Of a stretch of 17,697 nucleotides of DNA, positions 8,881 to 16,312 are shown in pieces. The stretch's first letter is position 1. Each line of letters opens with the position of its first letter. Under the pieces are notes generated by a model. It was not told where the DNA came from. It saw nothing but the letters and a program-made list of their open reading frames with translations, and made no database searches. A program made the translations under genes and the position numbers. The stretch is taken from the NCBI GenBank assembly GCA_002477825.1, contig DLKT01000053.1, positions 1,535-19,231 of the forward strand, read 5' to 3'. This stretch comes from Caryophanales bacterium UBA7581. Lineage in GTDB: Bacteria; Bacillota_I; Bacilli_A; RFN20; CAG-826.

Positions 8881-10285
8881 ATACTTCAATATTTTCTATT
8901 GTACAAATTGCACTTTGCGAATAGAAACTTACCTCTCCTTCTGTTTTAAATAATCTTGTAGACATCGCCACTTTATCATTGACATACACTTCAAGAATTG
9001 AGCCCTCTAATAAAAGGATAACATGATTTTTTTCGTTTTCTTTTAAAAGACATGGTCTTTCGACATCAATGTGTCCATGAATGGTGCGATCATATCGTGG
9101 CCACATATCCATAATCATGCGATCATATTCTAAATCAAAGCGTAGTTTATAATACTTGTTGTAATGATCCTCTTCATAGAAATACACACCAAAATCACCT
9201 GATTTCTTTTGGATTTCTACATCAAACTCTATCCGAGTACGGGCAAATACCTTACCTAATTTTACTATGTTTCTATTCTCATTATCAAAGAAAATCGTAT
9301 TTTCATTGACTTTACAACAGGAAAAAAGTGGTAATAAAAGCATATTTTTTTTCTGATGAAAGGATTCTTTTACTTCTATCGGACATCTTACCGACAAAGT
9401 AAAATCATCATTTTGATAAATTTCATGAGGAATAATGGAACCTCCCCATTGCCAAAATTCATGATCATCTTCATTGTTTTTAATTGGATTCCAACCAAAA
9501 AGAATTCTTCTTTTTCCATCGCTGACCGATTTTGCGGCATAAAAACAATGTCCATCAAAAGTATTGTGTTTCGGTGTAATCCATGGTCCTTTTAAACTCT
9601 TTGCCATACGATATGTCGTAACATATCGATCGCAGAATTCGGAAAAAATCATATAATACCATTCCCCTATTTTAAAGATATCGGGACACTCATGCGCATA
9701 ATAAGCATGAGGTGCGTAAAATGGCTCTTGCTCCATTGTCCAATGAAGCAAATCTTTACTGGTCGCTTTTAATAACAAACCGCGTTGTTCTATCGGCTCA
9801 TCATTTTTTAATCGTGACGTTAAAATCATCACATATTCATCCTTTTCTTCGTCTTTAAAAACAAAAGGATCGCGGAAATCGTTTTGCTCTAAATACTGTG
9901 CATCAGGACGGTAAATAAAATCTTTTTGTTTTTCCCAATGCAATAAATCTTTACTGGTTGCTAATAAAATACATTGGACAGGTTTTCCTTCTTCAAGGAA
10001 ATGAGGATTATGTCCAGTATAAAAAATATAGAATAATCCGTCTTTTTCAATAATGGATCCGGTATAAACATATAAATCTTGTTCGTCTTTTTGGCCACGT
10101 GGCAAAATGGTTCCATGTTCTACATAATGCACTAAATCTTTCGTAGTAACTAAGTTCCAATCGCAGCCTTCTCCTACTTTTTCTAAATCACGATAATCTT
10201 TTAAGTAGAAGAGTTTAAATTCATTATCCTTATAAAAAGGAATTACATCAGCGCATACGCTTTTCTTATCTGGTCTATAAAACAT
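8870..10285 (-). CDS. Cytoplasmic GH32 fructosidase, Aec43/FosGH2 type
   Basis: Intracellular glycoside hydrolase of family 32 (471 residues, no signal peptide or membrane segment), expected to release fructose from imported short fructo-oligosaccharides. The catalytic triad can be read: nucleophile Asp 13 in ADVIPF, RDP at 138-140, and acid/base Glu 199 in HECPD. The opening MFYRPDKKSVCADVIPFYKD and the segments FYLKDYRD, GQKDEQDLYVYTGS and FDGHCFYAAK resemble the subgroup that includes E. coli Aec43 (FosGH2), part of a fructo-oligosaccharide locus; I recall this family and did not search for it. A C-terminal beta-sandwich follows from about residue 330. The gene begins one base after the stop of the upstream lipoprotein gene, so translation is probably coupled. 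The contrast with the lipidated GH32 next door suggests outside and inside steps of one pathway. Confidence 0.92.
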   Translation of the reverse strand: MFYRPDKKSVCADVIPFYKDNEFKLFYLKDYRDLEKVGEGCDWNLVTTKDLVHYVEHGTILPRGQKDEQDLYVYTGSIIEKDGLFYIFYTGHNPHFLEEGKPVQCILLATSKDLLHWEKQKDFIYRPDAQYLEQNDFRDPFVFKDEEKDEYVMILTSRLKNDEPIEQRGLLLKATSKDLLHWTMEQEPFYAPHAYYAHECPDIFKIGEWYYMIFSEFCDRYVTTYRMAKSLKGPWITPKHNTFDGHCFYAAKSVSDGKRRILFGWNPIKNNEDDHEFWQWGGSIIPHEIYQNDDFTLSVRCPIEVKESFHQKKNMLLLPLFSCCKVNENTIFFDNENRNIVKLGKVFARTRIEFDVEIQKKSGDFGVYFYEEDHYNKYYKLRFDLEYDRMIMDMWPRYDRTIHGHIDVERPCLLKENEKNHVILLLEGSILEVYVNDKVAMSTRLFKTEGEVSFYSQSAICTIENIEVYEG

Positions 10286-10286
10286 A

Positions 10287-12128
10287 CTATTGAACTTCCG
10301 TAATATAAGATGCTTTTAACCAATCTTCGCCAATCATTGGTTTTGTTTCATAATAAGTAACAATATCGTCTAAACAAATAAATCCGAAATTTTCCATTTT
10401 AGCGTCATATACTTCAAAATAGCAGAAGGCATCTTGATATAACGCCAAATCAATCTCATAGTAATATGTGTGGAAGATAAAGCCTGAATGATCTTTTGTT
10501 CCGTTAGCAAAATACGTATTATTGAATTTTTCAATTTCAATATCTTCTCCATTTTCTACATATTTCTTTAATCTGAATTGGAGATCAGCTGTATTATTAC
10601 CCGCAATTTTAAAGGTCATAAAGCCACTTCCACCCACTTTAAATAAATCACTGTGGAAAGTAGTAGTGTATCTTTCATTCGCATAACCATATAAATAGTT
10701 ATTTGTTGCGTTTACTGGGTTTTGCCAAATATCCGTTTTAGAATTGTAAATGGTATAAGCTTTTTTATCTTCACTCGTCATAAACCAATGATCAAAGCCA
10801 CTTTCAAAATCACCATTAGGTAATTGATAAGGAACATCTGTAGTTGTAAACGGTAACTGACTGGTATCCGACATATCTAATTCCATTTGATGAGGCTCTG
10901 TCTTGAAACTTCCTTCGTAATAATCTTCGACATTAGGGGCTGTAGGATAATCTGTTTTAATTTCATCCACGTTAATAAATCCAAAGCCATTTGCACAATT
11001 TGCGTCTTCCCCATCGTGGATTAAAAAATAGCATTCTGCATCTTGAAAGTCTACAGGTGCACAGTAATAATAGTCTCTAAAAATAAAGCCTGACGCTCCA
11101 TACTTTCCATAATACCAGTTGTTTAATTTTACGATTTCGGTATCTTCTCCATTTTCATTATATTTCATTAAAGCAATATATAATTCATCCGTACAGTTAC
11201 CCGCTAACTTTAAAGTGATATAACGAGATCCCGTAAGTTTGAAAATAGAAGAAGTAAAATCAACTTTTCCATTTTCATTGGTGAAACCATATAAATAGCG
11301 ATTTTTAGAAGAAATTTTATTTCCCCAAATATCAAATTCAGAATCAAGAATACTATATGAAAGCTTATCCCATTCCGTCATATTCCAACCATCATAGCCT
11401 TGTTCAAAATCACCATTATAGAGTTGGTTAGGAGTTTCTTTAGTGATAGAAACATTGGCTTTTAAGGTACAAGCGATTTCTTCTTTAAAGATTGCGTTAA
11501 TTTTTAATTCAAAATTACCATATTTCGTAAAAGATAGAGTCGCATGTCTAGTATCATCAATTGCCAAAGTAATACCATCTACTTCTTCATTTCCTAAAGC
11601 AAACTCTACTTGACTACTTGCATCAAAATAATCGTCTAAAAGGAACGAATAAGAAGCAGAAGTATAATTCACATGTGGGAATGGCGCCGCTTTTAATTCA
11701 ATATCTTCTAAATTTTTAATTATTGTTGGTGCGGGTGCTTTATCTACCACCGATATTTCTAAAGAATAGTTAAGTGCTTCAACATTTTGAACGTAAGCTT
11801 TTACATTCACTTCATATTGACCGACGACACCATTAGAAAACACGGTAATGTTGTGACTTCCCTCCGATTGTCGTACTGTTAAAGCACCTGTTATCGCTGG
11901 TTTAGCGGTAAAGGAAAGGTTTTCAACATTCTGTTCAACAATGGTTTTAGATAAGTCGATGACAATAAAGCTCGTTTCATAAATATCCATTTCATAACTC
12001 AAATTTTGATTGTTTAAGCTAATTTGAGTTAAACTTGTCGTCGGATTATTGCTAGAACCACAGGATGTAACGCCTGTAGTAAGTGGTAATAAGAGTAACC
12101 ACGCGAATAATATTTTTTTAAATTTCAT
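10287..12128 (-). CDS. Surface lipoprotein with two GH32-associated beta-sandwich modules
   Basis: First gene of the operon. I favour the ATG at 12128 (613 residues): GAGG lies seven bases upstream, while an in-frame ATG 30 bases earlier would add a charged run before the signal. A signal peptide ends VTSC with Cys at 23. Residues about 33-232 look like two Ig/cadherin-like beta domains. Then come two related modules at about 236-393 and 436-593, each starting NGDFE-x-G-x-D-x-W and ending FGFI..D-[ED]-I-x-T-x-Y. Both contain G-[SG]-x-[IF]-[TM]-x-[LF]-K-[LI]-A-G-N. From memory, this module is usually found attached to GH32 enzymes of Firmicutes, but here no catalytic domain is present. A role in binding fructans at the cell surface is inferred from that and from the operon. 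It could also simply be a structural surface protein. Confidence 0.85.
   Translation of the reverse strand: MKFKKILFAWLLLLPLTTGVTSCGSSNNPTTSLTQISLNNQNLSYEMDIYETSFIVIDLSKTIVEQNVENLSFTAKPAITGALTVRQSEGSHNITVFSNGVVGQYEVNVKAYVQNVEALNYSLEISVVDKAPAPTIIKNLEDIELKAAPFPHVNYTSASYSFLLDDYFDASSQVEFALGNEEVDGITLAIDDTRHATLSFTKYGNFELKINAIFKEEIACTLKANVSITKETPNQLYNGDFEQGYDGWNMTEWDKLSYSILDSEFDIWGNKISSKNRYLYGFTNENGKVDFTSSIFKLTGSRYITLKLAGNCTDELYIALMKYNENGEDTEIVKLNNWYYGKYGASGFIFRDYYYCAPVDFQDAECYFLIHDGEDANCANGFGFINVDEIKTDYPTAPNVEDYYEGSFKTEPHQMELDMSDTSQLPFTTTDVPYQLPNGDFESGFDHWFMTSEDKKAYTIYNSKTDIWQNPVNATNNYLYGYANERYTTTFHSDLFKVGGSGFMTFKIAGNNTADLQFRLKKYVENGEDIEIEKFNNTYFANGTKDHSGFIFHTYYYEIDLALYQDAFCYFEVYDAKMENFGFICLDDIVTYYETKPMIGEDWLKASYITEVQ
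10350..10823 (-). repeat. Module copy 2 in the operon's first lipoprotein
   Basis: Second copy of the GH32-associated module, starting LPNGDFESGFDHW and ending NFGFICLDDIVTYY. It is joined to copy 1 by a linker of about 42 residues. The ending is closest to the form I recall from GH32-linked modules. Confidence 0.8.
10950..11423 (-). repeat. Module copy 1 in the operon's first lipoprotein
   Basis: Coding repeat, about 158 residues starting LYNGDFEQGYDGW and ending GFGFINVDEIKTDY. It pairs with the copy at 10350-10823. Shared positions include the opening NGDFE, DIW, NRYLYGFTNE against NNYLYGYANE, and ENGEDTEIVKLNN against ENGEDIEIEKFNN. The copies have clearly diverged, so this is an old duplication. 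Confidence 0.8.
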
Positions 12129-12131
12129 CAT

Positions 12132-12390
12132 TTTTCCTCTTTTCTTTTTGGATTTCATCTCTTATAGCAAGACTACAACATGTAGTTTTCAAATTCATGA
12201 AATAAATTTTGTTTCTTCCTTATGTCGTTACCCTACTCGCTCTCCTTCATATAAAGTTTACTGCAAACAGATAAAAAACGTAGTGTTGATCTATTTTTGT
12301 AACTTTAATTTTTAGACTTTGATTGCTGAAAAATGTTTTGTTTCCTGTATCCACTAATCGCAATGGAAACGTTTTCATAATCAAAATTAC
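12132..12390 (-). other. Long 5' leader of the GH32-transporter operon
   Basis: About 260 bases lie between the predicted transcription start near 12390 and the first chosen start codon. The stretch has no terminator-like hairpin. It holds a 43-codon reading frame (12247-12378, starting inside the operator at 12363-12378) and a 26-codon frame (12118-12198) that overlaps the lipoprotein start. It also holds a 6-bp inverted repeat ACTACA/TGTAGT at 12172-12186. None of these has a convincing ribosome binding site. I recognise no known riboswitch. Confidence 0.45.
12363..12378. promoter_or_regulatory. LacI/cre-type operator 1
   Basis: ATGGAAACGTTTTCAT, a 16-bp palindrome centred on CG with one mismatched pair. 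It fits the operator style of LacI-family repressors (ScrR-like) and also comes within one base of the CcpA cre consensus. It lies about 12-27 bases downstream of the predicted start of the minus-strand operon, a position suited to blocking transcription. No regulator gene is in the window. Confidence 0.75.
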
Positions 12391-12396
12391 ATCTTT

Positions 12397-12426
12397 ATAA
12401 TATCGTTGTGACCACTGCTTTGTCAA
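12397..12426 (-). promoter_or_regulatory. Promoter of the nine-gene operon
   Basis: Read on the minus strand: a perfect -35 box TTGACA (12421-12426), an 18-base spacer, and a -10 box TATTAT (12397-12402, five of six consensus). Transcription should begin near 12390. This is a strong sigma-A type promoter flanked by an operator on each side. Confidence 0.75.
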
Positions 12427-12436
12427 TCAAAAAATG

Positions 12437-12464
12437 CAAAATGTGGAAACGTTTTTACATTTTG
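12437..12464. promoter_or_regulatory. LacI/cre-type operator 2, extended 28-bp palindrome
   Basis: Inverted repeat with core GTGGAAACGTTTTTAC. Twelve of 14 base pairs match across the axis, with extra arms CAAAAT/ATTTTG beyond the core. It lies between the two divergent promoters, ending two bases before the plus-strand -35 box and ten bases upstream of the minus-strand -35 box. It shares GGAAACGTTTT with operator 1, centre to centre 80 bp. Confidence 0.75.
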
Positions 12465-12466
12465 TC

Positions 12467-12494
12467 TTGTAATTCTTTTTTCACGTGCTAAGAT
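12467..12494 (+). promoter_or_regulatory. Promoter of the InlB-repeat lipoprotein gene
   Basis: -35 box TTGTAA (12467-12472), a 16-base spacer, and -10 box TAAGAT (12489-12494) preceded by TGC, which makes an extended -10. The start would be near 12501, giving a short leader. The ribosome binding site AAGGAG (12513-12518) is seven bases before the ATG. Confidence 0.65.
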
Positions 12495-12525
12495 AAAAAT
12501 AGAAAACAAAAAAAGGAGTCAAAAA

Positions 12526-14676
12526 ATGAGAAATTTAAAATTTGTTTTTGCCTTACTAGCTGTTTCACTAGCTGGTTCAGTTTTAACAAGTTGCAACGAT
12601 GTAAGCGCATCCACGTCAACTTCTAGCCTTGTTGAAACAGAAAAATTCACTGCAACATTCGTTAATGAAAACCAAGTGTTGCAAACCTCAAAAGTAGAAA
12701 AAGGCCAGTATGCCGTTTATGCTGGAGAAACACCTACTAAAGATTCTACTGCCGCTGAAGATTATGTTTTTACTGGATGGGATTTGGATCCCGCCACCAC
12801 CCCCATCATTCAAGACACGACCTTCACTGCACAATTTAGCAATGTCTTGCATGAATACGCTGTAACGTTTAAGAATGGAGATAATATTTTACAAAATTCA
12901 AACGTTACCCATGGTTCAAAAGCAGAATACGTAGGTGAAACACCTACAAAAGCAAGCGATGAAAATTATCGTTATGCCTTTGCTGGATGGGAGCCATCTC
13001 TTGAGACCCTTATTACAGAGCCCACTACTTTTGTAGCTCAATTTAAAGCCCTCAGTCTTTATGAAGTTAACTATAATTTTGAAAATATGTCCGCGGGTGA
13101 AAAATTTGGTGATTGGACAGCTGTAAAAGACGAAGATAATACTTATATTGAAGCAACCGGTTCTACCTGGACCGAAGGCGTTCTTACTGACTTTTTATAT
13201 CATGATGAATTAGACACAATCTCAGAAAATTTTGAAATGTCCGCAAGAATCTATATTGAAGGAAACCCAGAAGGTAATTTAACTTTTGTTTCCGATTCTT
13301 TCTATGAACATAATCCAGATACTTTTAATAAAATGCTCTTCTGGCACACTACTGGTGGTAATGGTTATGTTCAAAGTTTCAAAAATTCTACCAATCTTAT
13401 CGATGGCAATTGCGTAATGGATTGTGGCTGGTTTACCATGCATGATGTAGGTACTGATGCCGATATTGCATCTATTGTCCATAATCAATGGGTCGCTTTT
13501 AAATTGGTTAATCTTGGTGGTCAAGTTTCAATCTATGTAAATAACCATCTTATGGGTAGACAAAACTTATCCGTTACTGAATTAAAAGATCTTAAATTTG
13601 GCATTTTCATGGGGAATCCTGATGCTAAAGTTCGCTTTGATGATTTTTCTTTAAAAGCCGTCAATAGTTATAACGTTACTTTTAAAAATGGAGATACCAC
13701 TTTATATTCATACAAAGTTCAAGATGGTGAAACGCCTGTTTATCAAGGCGAACAACCAACTAAACCTGCAGAAGGCGCTACTCAATATGTTTGGAGTGGA
13801 TGGAATGTTGATTTAAGTACTCCAATTCATGAAGATACAACCATTTACGCTACTTTTAACGAAGAAACGCGTACAGTAAAAGCTACTTTTAAAGTCGGAG
13901 AAAATGTAGTATTAACAAAAGATACTCCTTATGGAACCACACCAATTTTTGATGGCGAAACACCAACAAAAGCTGATGAAAATGGAAAACACTATCAATT
14001 TGCTGGTTGGACACCTGCTCTAAGCGCCATCGAAGATGATACCATTTATACCGCAAAATTCTTTGAATATACCGATCAAGAAATTATAAAAGACTTTGAA
14101 ATGTATGAAAACAATGAAATAGTTGATGGTTTTATGGTGAAAGAAGAAAATGGTAATAAATACCTTGCTAGTTCTAACTCAGGCTGGGTGGATCCAAAAG
14201 TCGTTCAGTTATTCAATAACGAAATTGAATTAACTGGCAATTGGGAATTCTCCTTAGATTTATATCTTGTTGGTCAATATGCTGGAAATATTGCTCTATT
14301 ATCCGATTCCATCTATAACCATGATGAAGGTAATACCAACCGGTTTGTACAATTACATTCAAATCCAGGTAATGCTTATATGCAAAGTTACTCCAATTCA
14401 AACTATGGAGCCGATGGAACTTTAGTGTCAGACTTTGGGTGGCTTACCATGCATGGGGTTGCTGATGATAGTACTGTTTCTTCCGTATTACACGATCATT
14501 GGAATACCATTAAAGTAGTTAAAACCGATGCCGAAATTTCAGTTTATTTTAACAATTGTTTGATGGGAAACATCACTTCTTCATTCAATCAACTTACTGA
14601 TTTAAGTTTAGGCATTTTTATGGGTGATCCTAGTGCTGAAGTTCGATTAGATAACTTCTCTTTAATCAAAAAATAA
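12526..14676 (+). CDS. InlB-repeat surface lipoprotein with two concanavalin-A-like modules
   Basis: Large predicted cell-surface lipoprotein, 716 residues. The signal peptide ends VLTSC with Cys at 23, followed by a Ser/Thr linker. Four InlB B-repeat (Listeria-Bacteroides repeat) units lie at about 42-105, 110-175, 381-445 and 450-513, each with a G-[EQ]-x-P-[TK] turn and a GW. Two beta-rich modules of about 200 residues lie at 179-378 and 517-716. Their shared blocks are [FL]-x-SDS-[FI]-Y, GW-[FL]-TMH, ISVY-x-NN-x-LMG, and GIFMG-[ND]-P ending in [RF]-x-D-[DN]-FSL. The modules resemble concanavalin-A-like sugar-binding folds such as CBM66 or DUF1080, but the match is only by look. No glycosidase motif was found. 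It is transcribed divergently from the GH32 operon through a shared operator region, suggesting co-regulation and a role in substrate binding or adhesion. Confidence 0.88.
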   Translation: MRNLKFVFALLAVSLAGSVLTSCNDVSASTSTSSLVETEKFTATFVNENQVLQTSKVEKGQYAVYAGETPTKDSTAAEDYVFTGWDLDPATTPIIQDTTFTAQFSNVLHEYAVTFKNGDNILQNSNVTHGSKAEYVGETPTKASDENYRYAFAGWEPSLETLITEPTTFVAQFKALSLYEVNYNFENMSAGEKFGDWTAVKDEDNTYIEATGSTWTEGVLTDFLYHDELDTISENFEMSARIYIEGNPEGNLTFVSDSFYEHNPDTFNKMLFWHTTGGNGYVQSFKNSTNLIDGNCVMDCGWFTMHDVGTDADIASIVHNQWVAFKLVNLGGQVSIYVNNHLMGRQNLSVTELKDLKFGIFMGNPDAKVRFDDFSLKAVNSYNVTFKNGDTTLYSYKVQDGETPVYQGEQPTKPAEGATQYVWSGWNVDLSTPIHEDTTIYATFNEETRTVKATFKVGENVVLTKDTPYGTTPIFDGETPTKADENGKHYQFAGWTPALSAIEDDTIYTAKFFEYTDQEIIKDFEMYENNEIVDGFMVKEENGNKYLASSNSGWVDPKVVQLFNNEIELTGNWEFSLDLYLVGQYAGNIALLSDSIYNHDEGNTNRFVQLHSNPGNAYMQSYSNSNYGADGTLVSDFGWLTMHGVADDSTVSSVLHDHWNTIKVVKTDAEISVYFNNCLMGNITSSFNQLTDLSLGIFMGDPSAEVRLDNFSLIKK
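12649..13659 (+). repeat. Internal duplication, copy 1 (two InlB repeats + module)
   Basis: Residues 42-378 of the lipoprotein: two InlB B-repeats followed by one concanavalin-A-like module. The same order recurs in copy 2 at 13666-14673. Module 1 has LTFVSDSFYEHN, CGWFTMHDVG, ISIYVNNHLMG-type and KFGIFMGNPDAKVRFDDFSL blocks. Confidence 0.8.
13666..14673 (+). repeat. Internal duplication, copy 2 (two InlB repeats + module)
   Basis: Residues 381-716. Module 2 matches module 1 with IALLSDSIYNHD, FGWLTMHGVA, ISVYFNNCLMG and LSLGIFMGDPSAEVRLDNFS, and ends the protein directly with no cell-wall sorting signal, consistent with a lipid anchor. Confidence 0.8.
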
Positions 14677-14697
14677 TTAAAACTAACCAAACAAAAG

Positions 14698-14741
14698 AAA
14701 ACGTAGTTACTTACCTTGAACTTATGTAACTACGTTTTTTT
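14698..14741. terminator. Bidirectional rho-independent terminator
   Basis: A 13-bp perfect stem (14698-14710 with 14726-14738) around a 15-base loop, with a run of T on the plus strand and a T-rich tract (TTTTCTTTTG) on the minus strand. It lies between the ends of two convergent genes and can serve both; the xylB stop is one base past its plus-side T-run. Confidence 0.88.
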
Positions 14742-14742
14742 C

Positions 14743-16197
14743 TTATTCTTCAACTCTTTTTAGCGCTGGATATAGTCTTTCGAATTTTAAATATTTTTTC
14801 CGATAATAGTCCAGTTTTTTAGGATTTGGATTAATCGTCTCAAAGGTCTGCACTAATATAGAAATTGCCTCTTCTACACTTTGATATTTTTTATCTCCCA
14901 CCATAGCTAGAATCGCTGCGCCGAATGAAGGTCCTTGATTGGTTTTTAAAGTCTTAACTGGAAGTTCTAAAGCGTCAGCAATAATATGTTTCCAAGTATT
15001 GGACTTTGCTCCCCCACCACAAATCGTCGTAAATTTTGGATGAATTCCATTAGAAATTGCGACATTCAAACAATCTTTCAATGCAAACGCTACACCTTCT
15101 AATACAGCCTTTGACATTTGTCCTCTTGTGGTATTAATGGATAAGTCTATAAAGGCTCCACGAATATCTACATCATTATGTGGTGAGCGTTCTCCTACAA
15201 GATAAGGTAAGAAGATAACATTAGAGTCCTCAAGATTTTTTTCATCTGCATCGTAATCCTTGGTATCTAATATTTTCTCTAGCCACCAAGATCTCGCACT
15301 AGCAGCTGATAAAATGCATCCCATCATATGATGTTTACCCGAGGCATCACAAAAACTATGTAATGCATTATTAGGATCAACACTAAACATTTCACTTGAA
15401 ATAAAAATTGTTCCACTTGTGCCTAAAGAAATATTGCACGCTCCATTACCTACTGTTCCTGTTCCAATAGCCGCAGCAGCATTATCGCCTGCACCTGCTA
15501 CAATTTTCACCTGATTAGATAATCCTAATTCATCTGCAATTTCTTTTTTGATATAACCCACGACTTCATATGATTCAAAAACTCTAGGTAATTGCGCTTC
15601 TTTAATATGACATAAATCCAACATTTCTTTCGAATATTTTCTATTTTTTACATCAAAAAGAAGCATTCCTGATATATCGGAAACATCGGTTGCAAAGACA
15701 CCTGATAATCGATAAATCAAATAGTCCTTGGGAAGCATGATTTTAGAAATCCTTTTAAAATTATCTTTTTCATGATGGTAAACCCATAAAATTTTTGGTG
15801 CTGTAAAACCTGGGAAAGCAATATTCCCAGTATACGAAGAAATGTTATTTTTTCCAATAGTTTCATTGAAGTATTTTGTTTCTTCTACGGCTCTTCCATC
15901 ATTCCATAAGATAGCCGGCCGAATAATGGAATCGTTTTCATCTAAAAGAACTAAACCATGCATTTGGCCCCCAAACGAAATGGCTTTAATGTCGTTTTTA
16001 TCTTGATGAATAAGTAATTGCTTTAAGCAAGAAATCATATGTGTATACCATAAATTGGGTTCTTGTTCTGAATAATTTTCTTCTAAATGAAGGCAAGGAT
16101 AAGAAGAACTTACTTCATTAAGTATTTCTCCATTTTCCGCAACTAATAAAACTTTGATTCCGCTTGTACCTAAATCAATTCCAATATATTTATCCAT
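14743..16197 (-). CDS. xylB: Xylulokinase (FGGY family)
   Basis: Cytoplasmic kinase converting D-xylulose plus ATP to xylulose 5-phosphate for the pentose phosphate pathway. Features of the FGGY fold: IGIDLGTSGIK at 5-15 (phosphate loop), the xylulokinase-type GGQMHGL at 76-82, WNDGR at 98-102, GAGDNAAAAIGTG with the probable catalytic Asp 238, and CGGGAKS with GPSFGAAILA in the C-terminal ATPase lobe. At 484 residues it has normal length. GGAG is seven bases before the ATG. It has its own promoter and a terminator on each side, so it appears monocistronic. No xylose isomerase is visible. Related kinases act on other ketoses, so a different sugar cannot be excluded, but the GQMHG and WND motifs favour xylulose. 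Confidence 0.92.
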   Translation of the reverse strand: MDKYIGIDLGTSGIKVLLVAENGEILNEVSSSYPCLHLEENYSEQEPNLWYTHMISCLKQLLIHQDKNDIKAISFGGQMHGLVLLDENDSIIRPAILWNDGRAVEETKYFNETIGKNNISSYTGNIAFPGFTAPKILWVYHHEKDNFKRISKIMLPKDYLIYRLSGVFATDVSDISGMLLFDVKNRKYSKEMLDLCHIKEAQLPRVFESYEVVGYIKKEIADELGLSNQVKIVAGAGDNAAAAIGTGTVGNGACNISLGTSGTIFISSEMFSVDPNNALHSFCDASGKHHMMGCILSAASARSWWLEKILDTKDYDADEKNLEDSNVIFLPYLVGERSPHNDVDIRGAFIDLSINTTRGQMSKAVLEGVAFALKDCLNVAISNGIHPKFTTICGGGAKSNTWKHIIADALELPVKTLKTNQGPSFGAAILAMVGDKKYQSVEEAISILVQTFETINPNPKKLDYYRKKYLKFERLYPALKRVEE

Positions 16198-16231
16198 AAA
16201 ATTTCTCCATTTTTCTACTTAAGATAACTCT

Positions 16232-16260
16232 ATTATCTATATCTTTTGAAATAAAATCAA
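16232..16260 (-). promoter_or_regulatory. Probable xylB promoter
   Basis: On the minus strand: TTGATT (16255-16260), a 17-base spacer and GATAAT (16232-16237). The start would be near 16225, immediately downstream of the mnmA terminator. No operator palindrome like those at 12363 and 12437 is seen here. Confidence 0.5.
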
Positions 16261-16264
16261 CAGC

Positions 16265-16288
16265 AAAAAAAACATGAACTTCGTTCAT
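16265..16288 (-). terminator. Terminator after mnmA
   Basis: On the minus strand, stem ATGAAC/GTTCAT (six pairs, 3-base loop) is followed by G and a run of eight T. It lies 25 bases beyond the mnmA stop. The stem is short but the T-run is strong. Confidence 0.7.
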
Positions 16289-16312
16289 ATTTTATGATTT
16301 TAAATTATTCGC

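Noticed and set aside
12153..12164. TATAAG as a second -10 box close to the first lipoprotein gene
   Set aside because: The nearest -35-like TTGAAA is about 20 bases away, and the strong TTGACA/TATTAT promoter upstream explains the operon better.
12172..12186. ACTACA-ACA-TGTAGT inverted repeat as an attenuator or operator
   Set aside because: Only six pairs with a 3-base loop and no T-run; too little to support a call beyond mention in the leader.
12049..12315. 88-codon open frame on the plus strand across the lipoprotein start and leader
   Set aside because: It is antisense to the lipoprotein gene, has no ribosome binding site, and the protein looks random with many Cys, Ser and Phe.
12526..14676. 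InlB-repeat protein as an internalin-like virulence factor
   Set aside because: It has no leucine-rich repeats and no LPXTG anchor; B-repeats are common in gut commensal lipoproteins.
14743..16197. xylB as part of the fructan system
   Set aside because: It has its own promoter, is bounded by terminators, lacks the shared operators and has xylulokinase motifs; no evidence links it.
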